Source: Thioalkalivibrio paradoxus (lineage in GTDB: Bacteria; Pseudomonadota; Gammaproteobacteria; Ectothiorhodospirales; Ectothiorhodospiraceae). From it: DNA of 64,000 bases. The notes below the pieces were generated by a model. It made no database searches and was not told the DNA's origin. It saw only the letters and a list, made by a program, of their open reading frames with translations. Shown one piece after another: positions 1-10,946 of the stretch. Location: positions 103,367 to 167,366 of the forward strand of contig JAABSC010000004.1 of assembly GCA_011390565.1 (NCBI GenBank), written 5' to 3'. The position numbers and the translations under genes were made by a program. Position 1 is the stretch's first letter; each line of letters opens with the position of its first letter.

Positions 1-195
1 GAGGTCGGTCGCGCAGGCGATGCAACGGCCAAGCCCGATACCGTGCACACCGCAGGCGATCTCTGGCGGCATCTGCATGACAGCCCGCCCCCCCCGCGCC
101 TGATGGTCGCGATCAACCAGCGCCACGCCCGCCTCGATTCGCCCGTCGCCGACGGTGACGAGGTCGCGTTCTTCCCTCCCGTGACCGGAGGCTGA
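1..195 (+). CDS. moaD: Molybdopterin synthase sulfur-carrier subunit MoaD (5' partial)
   Basis: The first 64 codons of the window read as the C-terminal part of a ubiquitin-like sulfur carrier. It ends in EVAFFPPVTGG, and the terminal Gly-Gly is the site that MoeB adenylates and that carries the thiocarboxylate. MoaD donates sulfur to cyclic pyranopterin monophosphate inside the MoaD-MoaE heterotetramer. The stop codon lies 3 bases before the moaE start, so the two subunits are co-transcribed and probably translationally coupled. The N-terminus lies outside the window. The molybdenum cofactor made here is needed by SoeA encoded near 20 kb. Confidence 0.9.
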   Translation, partial: EVGRAGDATAKPDTVHTAGDLWRHLHDSPPPPRLMVAINQRHARLDSPVADGDEVAFFPPVTGG

Positions 196-198
196 ACG

Positions 199-636
199 AT
201 GGCCGTGCGGCTGTTTTCGGAGCCCTTCGATCCCTGGGCACTGGTACGGGAGCGGGAGCGGGAACTGCCGCTGGAGAAGCTCGGCGCGACCAGCGTATTC
301 GTGGGGCGCATGCGCGATTTCAACGACGACCGGACCGTGCAGGGCCTGTTCCTGGAACATTACCCCGGCATGACCGAGCGGGAACTCGAGCGGATCGTGC
401 TCGAAGCGGAAGCGCGCTGGCCGGTGGACGCCTGCGAGGTCGCGCACCGGGTGGGCGCCGTGAACCCTTCGGAAACGCTGGTGCTGGTGGCGGTCTGGTC
501 CGCACACCGCATCGCCGCGCGCGATGCCTGCGCCGAAATTCTGGAACGTGTGAAACACGAAGCGCCGTTCTGGAAACGCGAACGGCTCGTGGACGGCAGC
601 GAACGCTGGGTCGAGACGAACACGCCCGGGTCCTGA
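199..636 (+). CDS. moaE: Molybdopterin synthase catalytic subunit MoaE
   Basis: This 145-residue protein has the MoaE fold signature. A VFVGRMRDFNDD segment near residue 35 is followed by LEHYPGM, and HRVGAVNPSETLVLVAV sits in the middle. The C-terminal KHEAPFWKRE holds the conserved active-site lysines. MoaE converts cPMP to molybdopterin with sulfur from MoaD, which is encoded 3 bases upstream. The length is normal for the family. The gene ends 13 bases before the convergent Rof-like gene. Confidence 0.95.
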   Translation: MAVRLFSEPFDPWALVRERERELPLEKLGATSVFVGRMRDFNDDRTVQGLFLEHYPGMTERELERIVLEAEARWPVDACEVAHRVGAVNPSETLVLVAVWSAHRIAARDACAEILERVKHEAPFWKRERLVDGSERWVETNTPGS

Positions 637-649
637 CCGGGGTCCGCGT

Positions 650-901
650 TCAGCTGGAACCGAAATCCGTGAAATCCACGATCCGGTCGAGACGCAGGAA
701 CCGCCGCCGCTGCAGCGTATCGCGCACCAACAGATACTCGGCGTGACGCCGGGTCCGGAGATCCTCGGGTCGCACGACTTCGATGTGCGTGAGGCCACGA
801 CCGACCCAGCGCAACCGCAGCATGCGGCGCTTCAGGATTGCGAGTTCCAGTTGCGAGTAGCGCTCGCAACTCATCGGGGAATAGACGGGCGCCCCGGTCA
901 T
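650..901 (-). CDS. rof: Rho-binding antiterminator, Rof family
   Basis: The 83-residue product starts MTGAPVYSPMSCERYSQLE and contains HAEYLLVRDTLQRRRFLRLDRI, which matches the layout of E. coli Rof (YaeO): an N-terminal C-x2-Y-x2-LELA segment and a C-terminal LRLDKI strand. Rof binds the Rho N-terminal domain and blocks Rho-dependent termination. A longer reading exists upstream in the same frame. I chose this ATG because it overlaps the stop of the CPXCG gene by ATGA and places the Rof-like start correctly. The identification is by motif, not alignment. Confidence 0.75.
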   Translation of the reverse strand: MTGAPVYSPMSCERYSQLELAILKRRMLRLRWVGRGLTHIEVVRPEDLRTRRHAEYLLVRDTLQRRRFLRLDRIVDFTDFGSS

Positions 902-1095
902 TCCCCCTCCCGCCAGACGGCGACTTCGGGCTCTTCCCCAAAACCCGAATCCACGCGCCGGAACACGATCGGTGAACAGCACACAGTGCAGTCCTCGACC
1001 CATTCGCGGTCGCCACTCACCATGTCGATGCTGGTCTCGCCCGGCTCTCCGCACCACGGACACGGGTAACTGACGAATTCAATCGGTCGCGTCAT
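898..1095 (-). CDS. CPXCG-motif cysteine-rich zinc-ribbon protein
   Basis: This is a 65-residue protein with CPWC at residues 12-15 and CTVC at 36-39, the paired cysteine knuckles of the Cys_rich_CPXG family (a small zinc ribbon of unknown role). It overlaps the 3' end of hemW by 17 bases and the rof start by 4 bases, so the minus-strand genes hemW, this gene and rof form one compact transcription unit. No enzyme function can be assigned. Confidence 0.8.
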   Translation of the reverse strand: MTRPIEFVSYPCPWCGEPGETSIDMVSGDREWVEDCTVCCSPIVFRRVDSGFGEEPEVAVWREGE

Positions 1096-2239
1096 CGTCT
1101 TCGAGAAACTGTTCCAGCAGATCGTTCAGGAAGCGCAGGCCAAGGTCGGTGGCGCGCAGAACCTCGGGATCGGGCTCCAGCAGGCCCTGATCGATCGCGC
1201 GCGCGGTTGTCCTGGCGAGGGCCGACATCGGCAGCCCCGTGCGTTCGACGAACAGCGACGCCGGGACTCCGCGCGACAGCCGCAGCGCATTGAGCATGAA
1301 TTCGAACGGCAGGGCGGCCGGCGTGATCGGCGTCACCTGGACGCTGCAGGGGTCGCGCAGGTAGGCCTCGGGTTGCCGCGGCTGGAGCAGCCGCTCGATG
1401 GTCCCGCGTGCAACATCGGTGAGCTTGCCGTGGGCGCCCGCCCCCAGCCCAAGGTAATCGCCGAATTCCCAGTAGTTGCGGTTGTGCCGGCATTCCTGGC
1501 CCGTCCTCGCGTACGCCGAGATTTCATACCGAGTATAGCCCTCGTCCCGCAGAAGCAACTGGCCTTCCGTGAAAAGTGCGTCGACGGTGTCCTCCGCGGG
1601 CAGGACGGGTGGCCGAGCCGCGAACAGCGTGTTGGGCTCCAGCGTCAGCTGGTACCAGGAGATATGCTCGGGCCGAGCCCCGACGGCGGCCCGGAGGTCT
1701 GCCAGCCCCTGTTCCCGGGACTGGCCGGGAAGGCCGAACATGAGGTCCAGGTTCAGGTTGTCGAAACCGCCGGCCCGAGCCTCCTCGATCGCCCTGTAGG
1801 CGTCCCCGTCATCGTGGATGCGACCGATGCGAGCCAGCAGTTCGCGGTCGAAACTCTGGATGCCGAGCGACAGGCGGTTGATCCCGGCCTCGCGATACCC
1901 GCTGAACAGACCATGCTCCACCGTGCCGGGGTTCGCCTCGAGGGTCACCTCGAGGTCCGGCCGCCAGGGCAGAAGGGCGCGGATACCCGAGAGGAGTGCG
2001 TCGATGGCCTCGGGTGAAAACAGGCTGGGGGTGCCGCCGCCAATGAAGAGGCTCTCCAGGCGCCGGCCCCAGACCCGGGGAACTTGCGACTCCAGATCGT
2101 TCAGCAGCGCCGACACATAGGCCCGTTCCGGAACCCCGCCACGGGCCTCGTGGGAATTGAAATCGCAATAGGGGCACTTGCGGACGCACCAGGGCAGGTG
2201 CACGTACAGCGCCAGCGGCGGCAACCCCAGTTCGGACAC
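1079..2239 (-). CDS. hemW: Radical SAM haem chaperone HemW
   Basis: The 386-residue protein has the radical-SAM cysteine motif C-x3-C-x2-C (C18, C22, C25) within LPWCVRKCPYCDF. This is followed by FIGGGTPS and LGIQSF, the HemW/HemN-like TIM barrel motifs, and a C-terminal HemN_C-type domain. HemW binds haem and inserts it into respiratory proteins; it was long misnamed coproporphyrinogen oxidase. HemW lacks the extra N-terminal segment of true HemN. The start codon is GTG. It follows rdgB by 25 bases, the usual rdgB-hemW arrangement of gammaproteobacteria. Confidence 0.93.
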   Translation of the reverse strand: MSELGLPPLALYVHLPWCVRKCPYCDFNSHEARGGVPERAYVSALLNDLESQVPRVWGRRLESLFIGGGTPSLFSPEAIDALLSGIRALLPWRPDLEVTLEANPGTVEHGLFSGYREAGINRLSLGIQSFDRELLARIGRIHDDGDAYRAIEEARAGGFDNLNLDLMFGLPGQSREQGLADLRAAVGARPEHISWYQLTLEPNTLFAARPPVLPAEDTVDALFTEGQLLLRDEGYTRYEISAYARTGQECRHNRNYWEFGDYLGLGAGAHGKLTDVARGTIERLLQPRQPEAYLRDPCSVQVTPITPAALPFEFMLNALRLSRGVPASLFVERTGLPMSALARTTARAIDQGLLEPDPEVLRATDLGLRFLNDLLEQFLEDDDATD

Positions 2240-2264
2240 GCTCGGGGACCGGTGGGACGCGGGC

Positions 2265-2888
2265 TCAGCGGCGCCCGAGACGACGGATCAGCCGGCCCAC
2301 CATGGCCTGTACGGCCTGGGCCCGGTGACTGATCCGGTTCTTCACCTCTGCCGGCAGCTCGGCGGAGGTGCACCCGTATTCCGGCAGCTGGAAAACGACG
2401 TCGTAGCCGAACCCTCCACTGCCCGCCGGGGCCCGGGCGATCATGCCCTCCCAGCTGCCCTCGGCGAGGATTGGCGAAGGATCGTCGGCATGGGTCAGAA
2501 AGGCCATCACGCAACGGAATCGCGCCGTCCGACGCTCATCGGGCACCTGCTCCATTCGAGCCAGGAGCTTGGTGTTGTTGCTCTGGTCATCGGCGTCCGG
2601 ACCGGAATAGCGCGCGGAGTAGATGCCGGGCCTACCGTCCAGCGCGTCAACCTCGATGCCGGAGTCATCCGCAATGGCCGGGAGTCCGGTGTGTCGCGAG
2701 GCATTGCGCGCCTTCAGGATCGCGTTCTCGACAAAGGTCAGGCCGGTCTCGTCGCATTCGGGGACCGTCCATTCGGACTGCGGCAGGACTTCGATACCCG
2801 CGGGCCCGAGCAATGCCTTGAGTTCACGGATCTTGCCCGGGTTGCCCGAGGCCAGCACCACGCGGGTGATGTCATGCTCTGAAGTCAT
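2265..2888 (-). CDS. rdgB: dITP/XTP pyrophosphatase RdgB
   Basis: This 207-residue HAM1/RdgB-family enzyme hydrolyses non-canonical purine triphosphates (ITP, dITP, XTP) to monophosphate and pyrophosphate, cleaning the nucleotide pool. SGNPGK near residue 14, ADDSGIEVDAL near 72 and GSGGFGYD in the C-terminal half are the nucleotide- and metal-binding motifs. It lies between rph and hemW on the minus strand, a common operon in this class. Confidence 0.95.
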   Translation of the reverse strand: MTSEHDITRVVLASGNPGKIRELKALLGPAGIEVLPQSEWTVPECDETGLTFVENAILKARNASRHTGLPAIADDSGIEVDALDGRPGIYSARYSGPDADDQSNNTKLLARMEQVPDERRTARFRCVMAFLTHADDPSPILAEGSWEGMIARAPAGSGGFGYDVVFQLPEYGCTSAELPAEVKNRISHRAQAVQAMVGRLIRRLGRR

Positions 2889-2942
2889 CAGCGGCTTTCT
2901 TCCCGATTCCGGTCGACGTCTCGTCGGTTTCGCGGGCGCGAA

Positions 2943-3659
2943 TCAGACGGCCAGGATTTCCTGCTGGAGGGCAATGATCTCGGCGATGCCCTTCTCCCCG
3001 AGGCTCAGCATCGCATCCAGTTCGTCGCGCCGGAAGGCATGACCCTCGGCGGTGCCCTGGATCTCGATCACGCCGCCCGCCTCGTTCATCACCAGGTTCA
3101 TGTCGGTTTCCGCCTGGGAGTCTTCGTCGTAATCGAGGTCCAGCACCGGAACCCCCTTGTAGATCCCGACCGAGACGGCCGCAAGGTGCCCGTGTACCGG
3201 ATCCTTCTTCAGAATACCTTTCTTCAGGCAGAGTCGGACCGCGTCGCGCAGGGCGACGTAACCGCCACTGATCGAAGCCGTGCGGGTGCCGCCATCGGCC
3301 TGCAGCACGTCGCAGTCGACGATGATCTGCCGCTCGCCCATGGCATCGAGATCGACCACGGCGCGCAGCGCGCGGCCGATCAGGCGCTGGATCTCCATCG
3401 TGCGCCCGCCCAGCTTTCCGCGCGCGGCCTCGCGTGCCATGCGGTCATGGGTCGAGCGAGGCAGCATGCCGTATTCCGCGGTGACCCAGCCCCGCCCCTT
3501 GCCTTTGAGAAACGGCGGGACCCGCGTCTCGACGGTGGCGGTGCAGAGCACACGGGTATCTCCGAATTCCACCAGCACCGAACCCTCGGCATGTCGGGTG
3601 AAATTTCGCGTAAAGCGGACCGGGCGCAGCTGGTCCGGTTGACGGCCGCTGGGGCGCAT
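2943..3659 (-). CDS. rph: Ribonuclease PH
   Basis: The 238-residue protein equals E. coli RNase PH in length. It begins [16 protein letters not shown], the strongly conserved family N-terminus, and carries [18 protein letters not shown] and the phosphate-site region [16 protein letters not shown]. It trims tRNA 3' ends by phosphorolysis. A much longer open frame extends upstream, but that part is antisense to yicC and is a shadow; the family N-terminus fixes the start. The divergent yicC start is 100 bases away, so the two genes share a promoter region, as in E. coli. Confidence 0.95.
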   Translation of the reverse strand: MRPSGRQPDQLRPVRFTRNFTRHAEGSVLVEFGDTRVLCTATVETRVPPFLKGKGRGWVTAEYGMLPRSTHDRMAREAARGKLGGRTMEIQRLIGRALRAVVDLDAMGERQIIVDCDVLQADGGTRTASISGGYVALRDAVRLCLKKGILKKDPVHGHLAAVSVGIYKGVPVLDLDYDEDSQAETDMNLVMNEAGGVIEIQGTAEGHAFRRDELDAMLSLGEKGIAEIIALQQEILAV

Positions 3660-3759
3660 GGACGTTCCTTGGGAGTCGAATGGAAGCCTCCAGTATACGG
3701 GAGCCGGCGTGCGGACGCGTCTACAATGGCGGTTTACACCCACCATCGAGGATCTTCCG

Positions 3760-4626
3760 ATGACCGCCAGCATGACCGGCTTCGCCCGCCACGCCACCGA
3801 GATCGGGGGACGGTCCCTGGTGTGGGAGATCCGCAGCGTGAACCATCGGTATCTCGATCTGCGCATCCAGGTTCCCGACCACCTTCGTGTGCTCGAGCCC
3901 GAACTGCGCGCGCTGCTGCAGCAGTCACTGGCGCGGGGAAAGGTCGATGCCCAGCTCCGGCTCGAGAGCCTTGCGGATGCCGGCGCAATCCATCTGGATA
4001 CCGGACAGGCACAGACGCTCCTCCGAACCCTGGGCGAGATCGACCACATGATGGTGAACGGTGCTCGGGTATCGCCGCTGGAGATTCTCCGCTGGCCCGG
4101 GGTCATGCGGACCGAGGCTCCGCCCGACGCGGAAGAACTCCACGACAGCGTTCTCGATGGCCTGCGCGCTGCACTCGAGGATCTCCGGGCCATGCGAGGT
4201 TCCGAAGGCACCGCCCTGCGCGCGCTGCTGGAAGAACGGCTGAATGCATTCGACGCATTCGTGGGACAAGTCCGTACTCGCCGCCCCGCGATCCTTTCGG
4301 AGCAGCGTGAGAAACTGCTTGCACGCGTGGCCGAACTGGATCTGGAGCTGGATCCACAGCGGCTGGAGCAGGAGGTCGCCCTGATCTCCCAGCGGCTGGA
4401 TGTCGCCGAGGAACTGGATCGACTCGACGGACACATGGCCGCGATGCGCGAAATCCTGACGCGTGACGAAGCGGTGGGTCGGAGGCTCGACTTCCTGATG
4501 CAGGAGTTCAACCGGGAAGCAAACACCCTGAGCTCCAAATCGCACGATCTCGCCACGACGCGGGCCGCGATGGAGATGAAGATCCTCACCGAGCAGATGC
4601 GCGAACAGATCCAGAATATCGAATAG
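3760..4626 (+). CDS. yicC: YicC family endoribonuclease
   Basis: The 288-residue protein starts [10 protein letters not shown], the YicC N-terminal signature, and ends in the DUF1732 domain, where [19 protein letters not shown] is diagnostic. Family members are RNA endonucleases implicated in sRNA turnover and stationary-phase survival. An upstream in-frame extension to 3658 is possible, but MTASMTGF matches family starts. It is divergent from rph. Length matches the family. Confidence 0.93.
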   Translation: MTASMTGFARHATEIGGRSLVWEIRSVNHRYLDLRIQVPDHLRVLEPELRALLQQSLARGKVDAQLRLESLADAGAIHLDTGQAQTLLRTLGEIDHMMVNGARVSPLEILRWPGVMRTEAPPDAEELHDSVLDGLRAALEDLRAMRGSEGTALRALLEERLNAFDAFVGQVRTRRPAILSEQREKLLARVAELDLELDPQRLEQEVALISQRLDVAEELDRLDGHMAAMREILTRDEAVGRRLDFLMQEFNREANTLSSKSHDLATTRAAMEMKILTEQMREQIQNIE

Positions 4627-4643
4627 TCGAGAGATCGGGCGGC

Positions 4644-4672
4644 CTTGAAAACCCGTTTACCGGCCCCAGCAT
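4644..4672 (+). promoter_or_regulatory. Sigma-32 (heat-shock) promoter candidate for hsp20
   Basis: The sequence CTTGAAA at 4644-4650 is followed after 13 bases by CCCCAGCA at 4664-4671. The E. coli sigma-32 consensus is CTTGAAA, 11-16 bases, CCCCATnT. The predicted start of transcription would be near 4679, giving a leader of about 30 bases with an AGGAGA ribosome site before the Hsp20 start. Position, spacing and target gene all agree. Confidence 0.72.
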
Positions 4673-4708
4673 AACCGTCAGGTAAATGGACCGATCAGGA
4701 GACCAGCC

Positions 4709-5140
4709 ATGACACTGACACGCTATGAACCCTGGGGCCTGCTGAACCAGCTGTCGCGGGAACTCGAACGCCTGCAGGGCTCGGAATCGCGCGAGGAACC
4801 GGCCTTCACGGCCGACTGGAGCCCCGCGGTGGATATCCGCGATGAGACCGACGGCTACGTGCTGCAAGCCGATCTTCCCGGTGTGGAGCCCGGGGACATT
4901 GAAATCCACATGGAGAAGGGTGTGCTGACCATCCGCGGCGAACGGAAGCACGAGAGCCAGGAGGAGCGCGAGAATTACAAACGCATCGAGCGCGTGCGCG
5001 GCAACTTCTTCCGCAGCTTCTCGCTGCCGGACACCGCGGATGCCGATCGGATCTCCGCGCGCTGCCAGAACGGCGTGCTCGAGGTCAGGATCCCGAAGCA
5101 CGCGAAAGTGCAGCCGCGCCGGATCGCCGTCGAAGGCTGA
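4709..5140 (+). CDS. Hsp20/alpha-crystallin family small heat-shock protein
   Basis: This 143-residue protein has a short N-terminal arm and an alpha-crystallin domain (about residues 38-140) containing DLPGVEPGDIEIHMEKGVLTI and NGVLEVRIPK. The I-P-K near the C-terminus resembles the I-x-I/V tail used for oligomer assembly. Small heat-shock proteins are ATP-independent holdases. It sits behind a strong sigma-32-like promoter and ahead of a CbpA-like co-chaperone, so this looks like a heat-responsive pair. Confidence 0.92.
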   Translation: MTLTRYEPWGLLNQLSRELERLQGSESREEPAFTADWSPAVDIRDETDGYVLQADLPGVEPGDIEIHMEKGVLTIRGERKHESQEERENYKRIERVRGNFFRSFSLPDTADADRISARCQNGVLEVRIPKHAKVQPRRIAVEG

Positions 5141-5161
5141 CAGGCAGGCAACGGTCGCGAT

Positions 5162-5188
5162 CCGGGTCTCTCGGGGTGAGAGGCCCGG
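5162..5188 (+). terminator. Hairpin after hsp20
   Basis: An 11-bp stem (5162-5172 with 5178-5188, one G-T wobble) with a 5-base loop follows the hsp20 stop codon. There is no T tract, so it may be a weak or Rho-assisted terminator, or an mRNA-stabilising hairpin between hsp20 and cbpA. Confidence 0.4.
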
Positions 5189-5282
5189 TCCGATCACATT
5201 CTGGAGGCGGCCACCTGCCAAGTGGGCGTACCATGCACCGGATTGAAGGCGAACCCGATCTTCGAGGACGATTGAGCCAACG

Positions 5283-6173
5283 ATGGAATTCAGGGATTAC
5301 TACCAGATCCTGGGCGTGGCTCGCTCGGCCAGCCAGGACGAGATCAAGAAGGCGTATCGCCGGCTGGCCCGGAAATACCATCCCGATGTCAGCGGGGAGC
5401 CCGACGCCGAGGCGCGCTTCAAGGAGATCAACGAGGCGAACGAGGTCCTCGGCGACGCACAGCGGCGCGCGTCCTACGATCAACTGGGTCCGGGCTGGCG
5501 CTCCGGCCAGGAGTTCAGGCCGCCTCCCGGGTGGGCCGGCGGACCCGCGGGACCGGGTGGCGCTCCGGACTTCGACGGCTTTTCCGACTTCTTCGAATCG
5601 CTTTTCGGCCAGCGCGCGGGGCGTGCCCGTCCCAGAAGCGGCTTCCGGCCGCGCGGCCCGGATCGTTCGGCTGTCGCCGAAATCACACTGGAGCAGGCGC
5701 TGAAGGGCACCGAGGTGACGCTGAACGCCTCGAACGGGCAATCACGGCGCGTACGCATTCCCCCGGGCGCCCACAATGGCACGCGCATGCGGGTACGCGG
5801 TCAGGGTGAAGCCGGGCCCGCTTCGGGAACGTCTGGAGACCTCCTCCTCGAGATCCGGGTGCGTCCCGATCCGCGCTACCGTCTGGAGGGCCGTGACCTG
5901 CACCGGGACGTACCGATCACACCCTGGGAAGCCGCTCTGGGGGCCACGATCGAGGCGCCGACGCCGCAGGGCATGGTGAACCTGAAAATTCCACCCGACT
6001 CCAGGTCGGGCCGCATCATGCGGCTGAAGGGGCGGGGGTTGCCCGGCAAGACACCCGGCGATCTTCTCCTGCGCCTCATGATCGAGGTGCCGCCAGCCGA
6101 TGAAGCGCGTCAGTGGTACGAAGATATGGCACGGAATTCCTCCTTTCGGCCCCGGGAGGGACTGCAGCCGTAA
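5283..6173 (+). CDS. cbpA: DnaJ C-terminal domain protein, CbpA-like co-chaperone
   Basis: The 296-residue protein has an N-terminal J domain (residues 3-70) with the HPD motif at residues 33-35, a Gly/Phe/Pro-rich linker (about 75-125), and two C-terminal substrate-binding beta domains. It lacks the cysteine zinc-finger repeats of DnaJ, which makes it CbpA-type. Such proteins stimulate DnaK ATPase activity. It follows hsp20 by 142 bases and precedes a degP/Q-type protease, forming a protein-quality-control neighbourhood. Confidence 0.9.
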   Translation: MEFRDYYQILGVARSASQDEIKKAYRRLARKYHPDVSGEPDAEARFKEINEANEVLGDAQRRASYDQLGPGWRSGQEFRPPPGWAGGPAGPGGAPDFDGFSDFFESLFGQRAGRARPRSGFRPRGPDRSAVAEITLEQALKGTEVTLNASNGQSRRVRIPPGAHNGTRMRVRGQGEAGPASGTSGDLLLEIRVRPDPRYRLEGRDLHRDVPITPWEAALGATIEAPTPQGMVNLKIPPDSRSGRIMRLKGRGLPGKTPGDLLLRLMIEVPPADEARQWYEDMARNSSFRPREGLQP

Positions 6174-6317
6174 CGGGCCATGGGGGTTCGGTGCCTGTGG
6201 AACCCGGTCACACACACCGAAGCAGGACGGGCCACGTGCAGCGCCGCGGTGTCCGGGGAAGCGCTCGGGCATCGAACTTGCCGCACGGTCCACTGTGGGC
6301 GAACCCGAACGAGGCAC

Positions 6318-7667
6318 ATGATGCTCAGGATTCTTCTCTCGCTGCTGATCATTCTCGTCGCATTTCCGTCGCAGGCCCGGCTGCCGGTCGCGGTCGAAGG
6401 GCAACCGCTGCCGTCGCTGGCTCCGATGCTCGAACGAGCGGTGCCGGCAGTGGTCAACGTGTCGACCCGGGCGACGGTCGTGGAATCGGTGAGCCCGCTG
6501 TTCGATGATCCCTTCTTCCGACGGTTCTTCGATCTGCCGACACAACAGCGCGAGCGTATCCGCCAGGGCCTCGGGTCCGGAGTGATCGTCGATGCGGATG
6601 AGGGGCTGATTCTCACCAACAATCACGTGATCCAGCGAGCCGACGAAATCGTCGTCACATTGCACGACGGGCGCCGCTACGACGCGGAGGTCATCGGCGC
6701 CGACCGCGAGACCGACATGGCGGTGATCCGGATCGACGCCGACGGACTTGCCGCGCTGAGCTTTGCCGACTCCGACCACCTGCGGGTGGGTGACTTCGTG
6801 GTGGCGATCGGCAACCCGTTCGGGCTGGGACAGACGGTCACCAGCGGTATCGTCAGCGCGCTCGGGCGAAGCGGGTTGGGCATCGAAGGCTTCGAGGATT
6901 TCATCCAGACCGATGCCTCGATCAACCCGGGCAACTCCGGCGGTGCACTCGTGAATCTGAATGGCGAACTGGTCGGTATCAACAGCGCCATTCTGGCCCG
7001 TGGCGGTGGCAATATCGGCATCGGTTTCGCGATCCCGATCAACATGGCCCGGCAGGTCCAGGAACATCTCGTTCGGGACGGCGGGATCCAACGGGGCCAC
7101 CTCGGAATCGCGATCCAGGACCTGACACCGGACCTCGCCCGGGCCTTCGATCTCGAGGTCTCCCGGGGGGCGGTGATCACGCAGGTGGAAGCGCGATCGC
7201 CGGCCGAGCGCGCTGGGCTGCGCGCGGGCGACGTGGTGCTGGAGGTAGACGGAAAATCCGTGCGCAACGCCAGCGAACTGCGCGCGCGGCTGGGCCTGCT
7301 ACGGATCGACTCGGAGGTCCGGCTCGGCATCCTGCGCGACGGGCGGGAACGGACCCTGAACGCGCGTATCGCGGCCCCGGTCGCGCTGGAGATCGACGGC
7401 GCGTCGGTAGACGCCCGGCTCGACGGGGTCCGCTTCACGGAGGTGCTGCAGCGGGACGGACAACCGAGGATTCAGGTGGCTTCGCTGGAAGCCCGATCGC
7501 CGGCTGCCCGAGGCGGGCTGCGCGAGGGCGATGTCCTCGTCGGCCTGAACCGGAGGGAGGTGCGCAGCCTCGACGACCTGCGCGGCGCGGCGCAGGCCAC
7601 ACGTGGCGGCGCGCTGTTGCTGAACATCCAGCGCGGCAGCAGCGCCTTTTTCCTGATGCTGCAGTGA
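6318..7667 (+). CDS. degQ: DegP/DegQ family periplasmic serine endoprotease
   Basis: The 449-residue protein starts with a signal peptide (MMLRILLSLLIILVAFPSQA) and has a trypsin-like domain. The catalytic triad is His in TNNHVI, Asp in TDMAVI and Ser in GNSGGAL. Two PDZ domains follow: the first begins GHLGIAIQDL, and the second is short and ends at the C-terminus. It degrades or refolds misfolded periplasmic proteins. Two adjacent ATGs at 6318 and 6321 could both serve. The gene converges on rho with only 13 bases between stop codons. Confidence 0.93.
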   Translation: MMLRILLSLLIILVAFPSQARLPVAVEGQPLPSLAPMLERAVPAVVNVSTRATVVESVSPLFDDPFFRRFFDLPTQQRERIRQGLGSGVIVDADEGLILTNNHVIQRADEIVVTLHDGRRYDAEVIGADRETDMAVIRIDADGLAALSFADSDHLRVGDFVVAIGNPFGLGQTVTSGIVSALGRSGLGIEGFEDFIQTDASINPGNSGGALVNLNGELVGINSAILARGGGNIGIGFAIPINMARQVQEHLVRDGGIQRGHLGIAIQDLTPDLARAFDLEVSRGAVITQVEARSPAERAGLRAGDVVLEVDGKSVRNASELRARLGLLRIDSEVRLGILRDGRERTLNARIAAPVALEIDGASVDARLDGVRFTEVLQRDGQPRIQVASLEARSPAARGGLREGDVLVGLNRREVRSLDDLRGAAQATRGGALLLNIQRGSSAFFLMLQ

Positions 7668-7680
7668 CGCCGGGGGGGGC

Positions 7681-8940
<1,260 letters not shown>

Positions 8941-9164
8941 TTGACCGCGAGTGTGAACGTGATTTTCCTGCGAACCGACTCAGAGCCGGGAGGAAATTCG
9001 GTTGGGGGACAAGGAGGCGGGGAGGCGCGCACCTCAACAGGCCGCGCGCAGCTTGACTATAGGCGAGCCCGCGCGTTCAGGCAAGCTTTTATCAATCTGC
9101 GGATGAGATGGTTGTAGCGTGCGAACGAGAGACCCGGCGCGAGCACCAGGTCTCGAGTCCGGTC

Positions 9165-9491
9165 TCAGAGGTGCTGATCGAGAAATGCCGTCAACTGCGA
9201 CTTGCTGAGCGCGCCCACCTTGGTCGCTTCGACGTCGCCGCTCTTGAAGAGCATCAGGGTGGGAATGCCACGGATACCGTAGCGGGGCGGCGTGGCCGGG
9301 TTCTCGTCTATATTCAGTTTGGCAACCTTCAGCCGACCATCGTATTCTTCTGCGATCTCGTCCAGTATCGGCGCGATCATTTTGCATGGACCGCACCACT
9401 CGGCCCAGTAGTCGACCAGCACCGGACGGTCGGACTTGAGAACGTCCGCCTCGAAACTGGCGTCCGAGATATGATGAATGTTTTCGCTCAC
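9165..9491 (-). CDS. trxA: Thioredoxin 1
   Basis: The 108-residue thioredoxin has the redox motif WCGPC at residues 32-36 and a cis-proline in RGIPTLMLF. It reduces disulfides in many cytosolic enzymes. The start is GTG, preceded by AGAGGA 6-7 bases upstream; an upstream open extension has no thioredoxin similarity. It lies between rhlB (divergent) and rho (same strand). Confidence 0.96.
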   Translation of the reverse strand: MSENIHHISDASFEADVLKSDRPVLVDYWAEWCGPCKMIAPILDEIAEEYDGRLKVAKLNIDENPATPPRYGIRGIPTLMLFKSGDVEATKVGALSKSQLTAFLDQHL

Positions 9492-9610
9492 GCGGTATCC
9501 TCTGTGACTGGAATGGAGGACGCGGATTGAAGCCCTCCTACACCCGTAACTATCGGACAATTGTACGGGTGAATTCAAGTTGACTGAGCGTTTCTCTCGA
9601 TTGGAGACCC

Positions 9611-10927
9611 ATGACCGAAGCCGACACAGAGCGCCCCCGCTTCGACCGACTCGAACTCCTCGAACCCGTGCTGCAGGGCATCCGGGATGCGGGATTCGAA
9701 TACTGCACACCGATCCAGGCACAGACACTGCCCGTCGCCCTTGCGGGCCACGATGTCGCGGGGCAGGCCCAGACCGGAACCGGCAAGACCGCCGCTTTCC
9801 TGGTGGCCGCCTTCGATCGGCTGCTCCGATACCCGCCGCATGCGGAGCGTCACAAGAATGACGTGCGCATGCTCGTCCTCGCGCCCACCCGCGAACTGGC
9901 GATCCAGATTCACAAGGATGCGCTGCTGCTGGGCAACCGGACCGGGCTGCGTTTCGCGCTGGCCTACGGAGGCACGGGCTACGAACAGCAGCGCGAGGAT
10001 CTGGTGGCGGGAGCGGACGTGCTGATCGGCACCCCCGGCCGGATCATCGACTACCACAAGCAGCACGTGTTCAGCCTCAAGCGCGCCGAGGTGGTGGTAC
10101 TCGACGAGGCGGACCGCATGTTCGATCTTGGGTTCATCAAGGACATCCGGTTCCTGTTGCGGCGGTGTTCCCTGCCGTCGGAACGTCTGTCCATGCTCTT
10201 TTCGGCCACGCTTTCCTGGCGCGTGATGGAGCTGGCGTACGAGCACATGAACAACCCGGTCAAGATCCAGGTCGAGGCCGAGAGCGTCGCCGCCGAGCGC
10301 GTCCGGCAGGTCATCTACTACCCGTCCAACGATCAGAAGATCCCGCTGCTCATCTCGCTGGCGCAGACACTGCAACCGGAGCGCTCGATCGTTTTCGTCA
10401 ACACGAAGCACTGGGCGGAACGGGTCTGCGACTGGTTGAACGCAAATGGTCTGAAGGCGGCGCTGCTCTCCGGAGACGTGCCGCAGACCAAACGCACGCG
10501 GCTGCTCGCCCAGTTCGGATCGGGCGACTACGCCTTCCTGGTGGCTACCGACGTGGCCGCGCGCGGCCTGCACATTCCCGATGTGACCCACGTATTCAAC
10601 TTCGATCTGCCCCAGAGCGGCGAGGATTACGTCCATCGGATCGGGCGCACGGGTCGGGCCGGAGCCGAGGGCGACGCGATCAGTTTCGGCTGCGAGGACT
10701 CGGCGTTCTATCTGCCCGATATCGAGAGCTATCTGGGGCAGCGCATCCCCACCGCGATGCTCGAGCCGGAGACGCTGCCGACGCAGTTGAACCGGCCGCC
10801 ACCCAGGGCGCGGCGGCGCCCGGAAGAGCGCGGCAGGCCCTCTGGCGGGCGTCCGGGTCCGCGCGGCGACAGCTCCGGGAGGCCGCGCGCCGGACGCCGT
10901 GGCCCGCCACGCAAACCCGCGCCCTAG
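9611..10927 (+). CDS. rhlB: ATP-dependent RNA helicase RhlB
   Basis: This 438-residue DEAD-box helicase carries the Q motif ([10 protein letters not shown]), motif I AQTGTGKT, motif II DEAD within VLDEADRM, motif III SAT and motif [12 protein letters not shown]. The basic, Pro/Arg/Gly-rich tail (after residue 395) is typical of RhlB and probably contacts RNA or RNase E. The trxA-side position supports RhlB rather than another DEAD protein. Confidence 0.93.
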   Translation: MTEADTERPRFDRLELLEPVLQGIRDAGFEYCTPIQAQTLPVALAGHDVAGQAQTGTGKTAAFLVAAFDRLLRYPPHAERHKNDVRMLVLAPTRELAIQIHKDALLLGNRTGLRFALAYGGTGYEQQREDLVAGADVLIGTPGRIIDYHKQHVFSLKRAEVVVLDEADRMFDLGFIKDIRFLLRRCSLPSERLSMLFSATLSWRVMELAYEHMNNPVKIQVEAESVAAERVRQVIYYPSNDQKIPLLISLAQTLQPERSIVFVNTKHWAERVCDWLNANGLKAALLSGDVPQTKRTRLLAQFGSGDYAFLVATDVAARGLHIPDVTHVFNFDLPQSGEDYVHRIGRTGRAGAEGDAISFGCEDSAFYLPDIESYLGQRIPTAMLEPETLPTQLNRPPPRARRRPEERGRPSGGRPGPRGDSSGRPRAGRRGPPRKPAP

Positions 10928-10946
10928 AGCAGCCAGTAGTCCGGCC

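Noticed and set aside
3660..4589. Upstream extension of the rph frame
   Set aside because: The extra 310 codons are Ser/Arg-rich, antisense to yicC, and precede the conserved RNase PH N-terminus.
9127..9154. GAGACC/GGTCTC inverted repeat between trxA and rho
   Set aside because: Only a 6-bp stem with a long loop and no T run, so not a convincing terminator.
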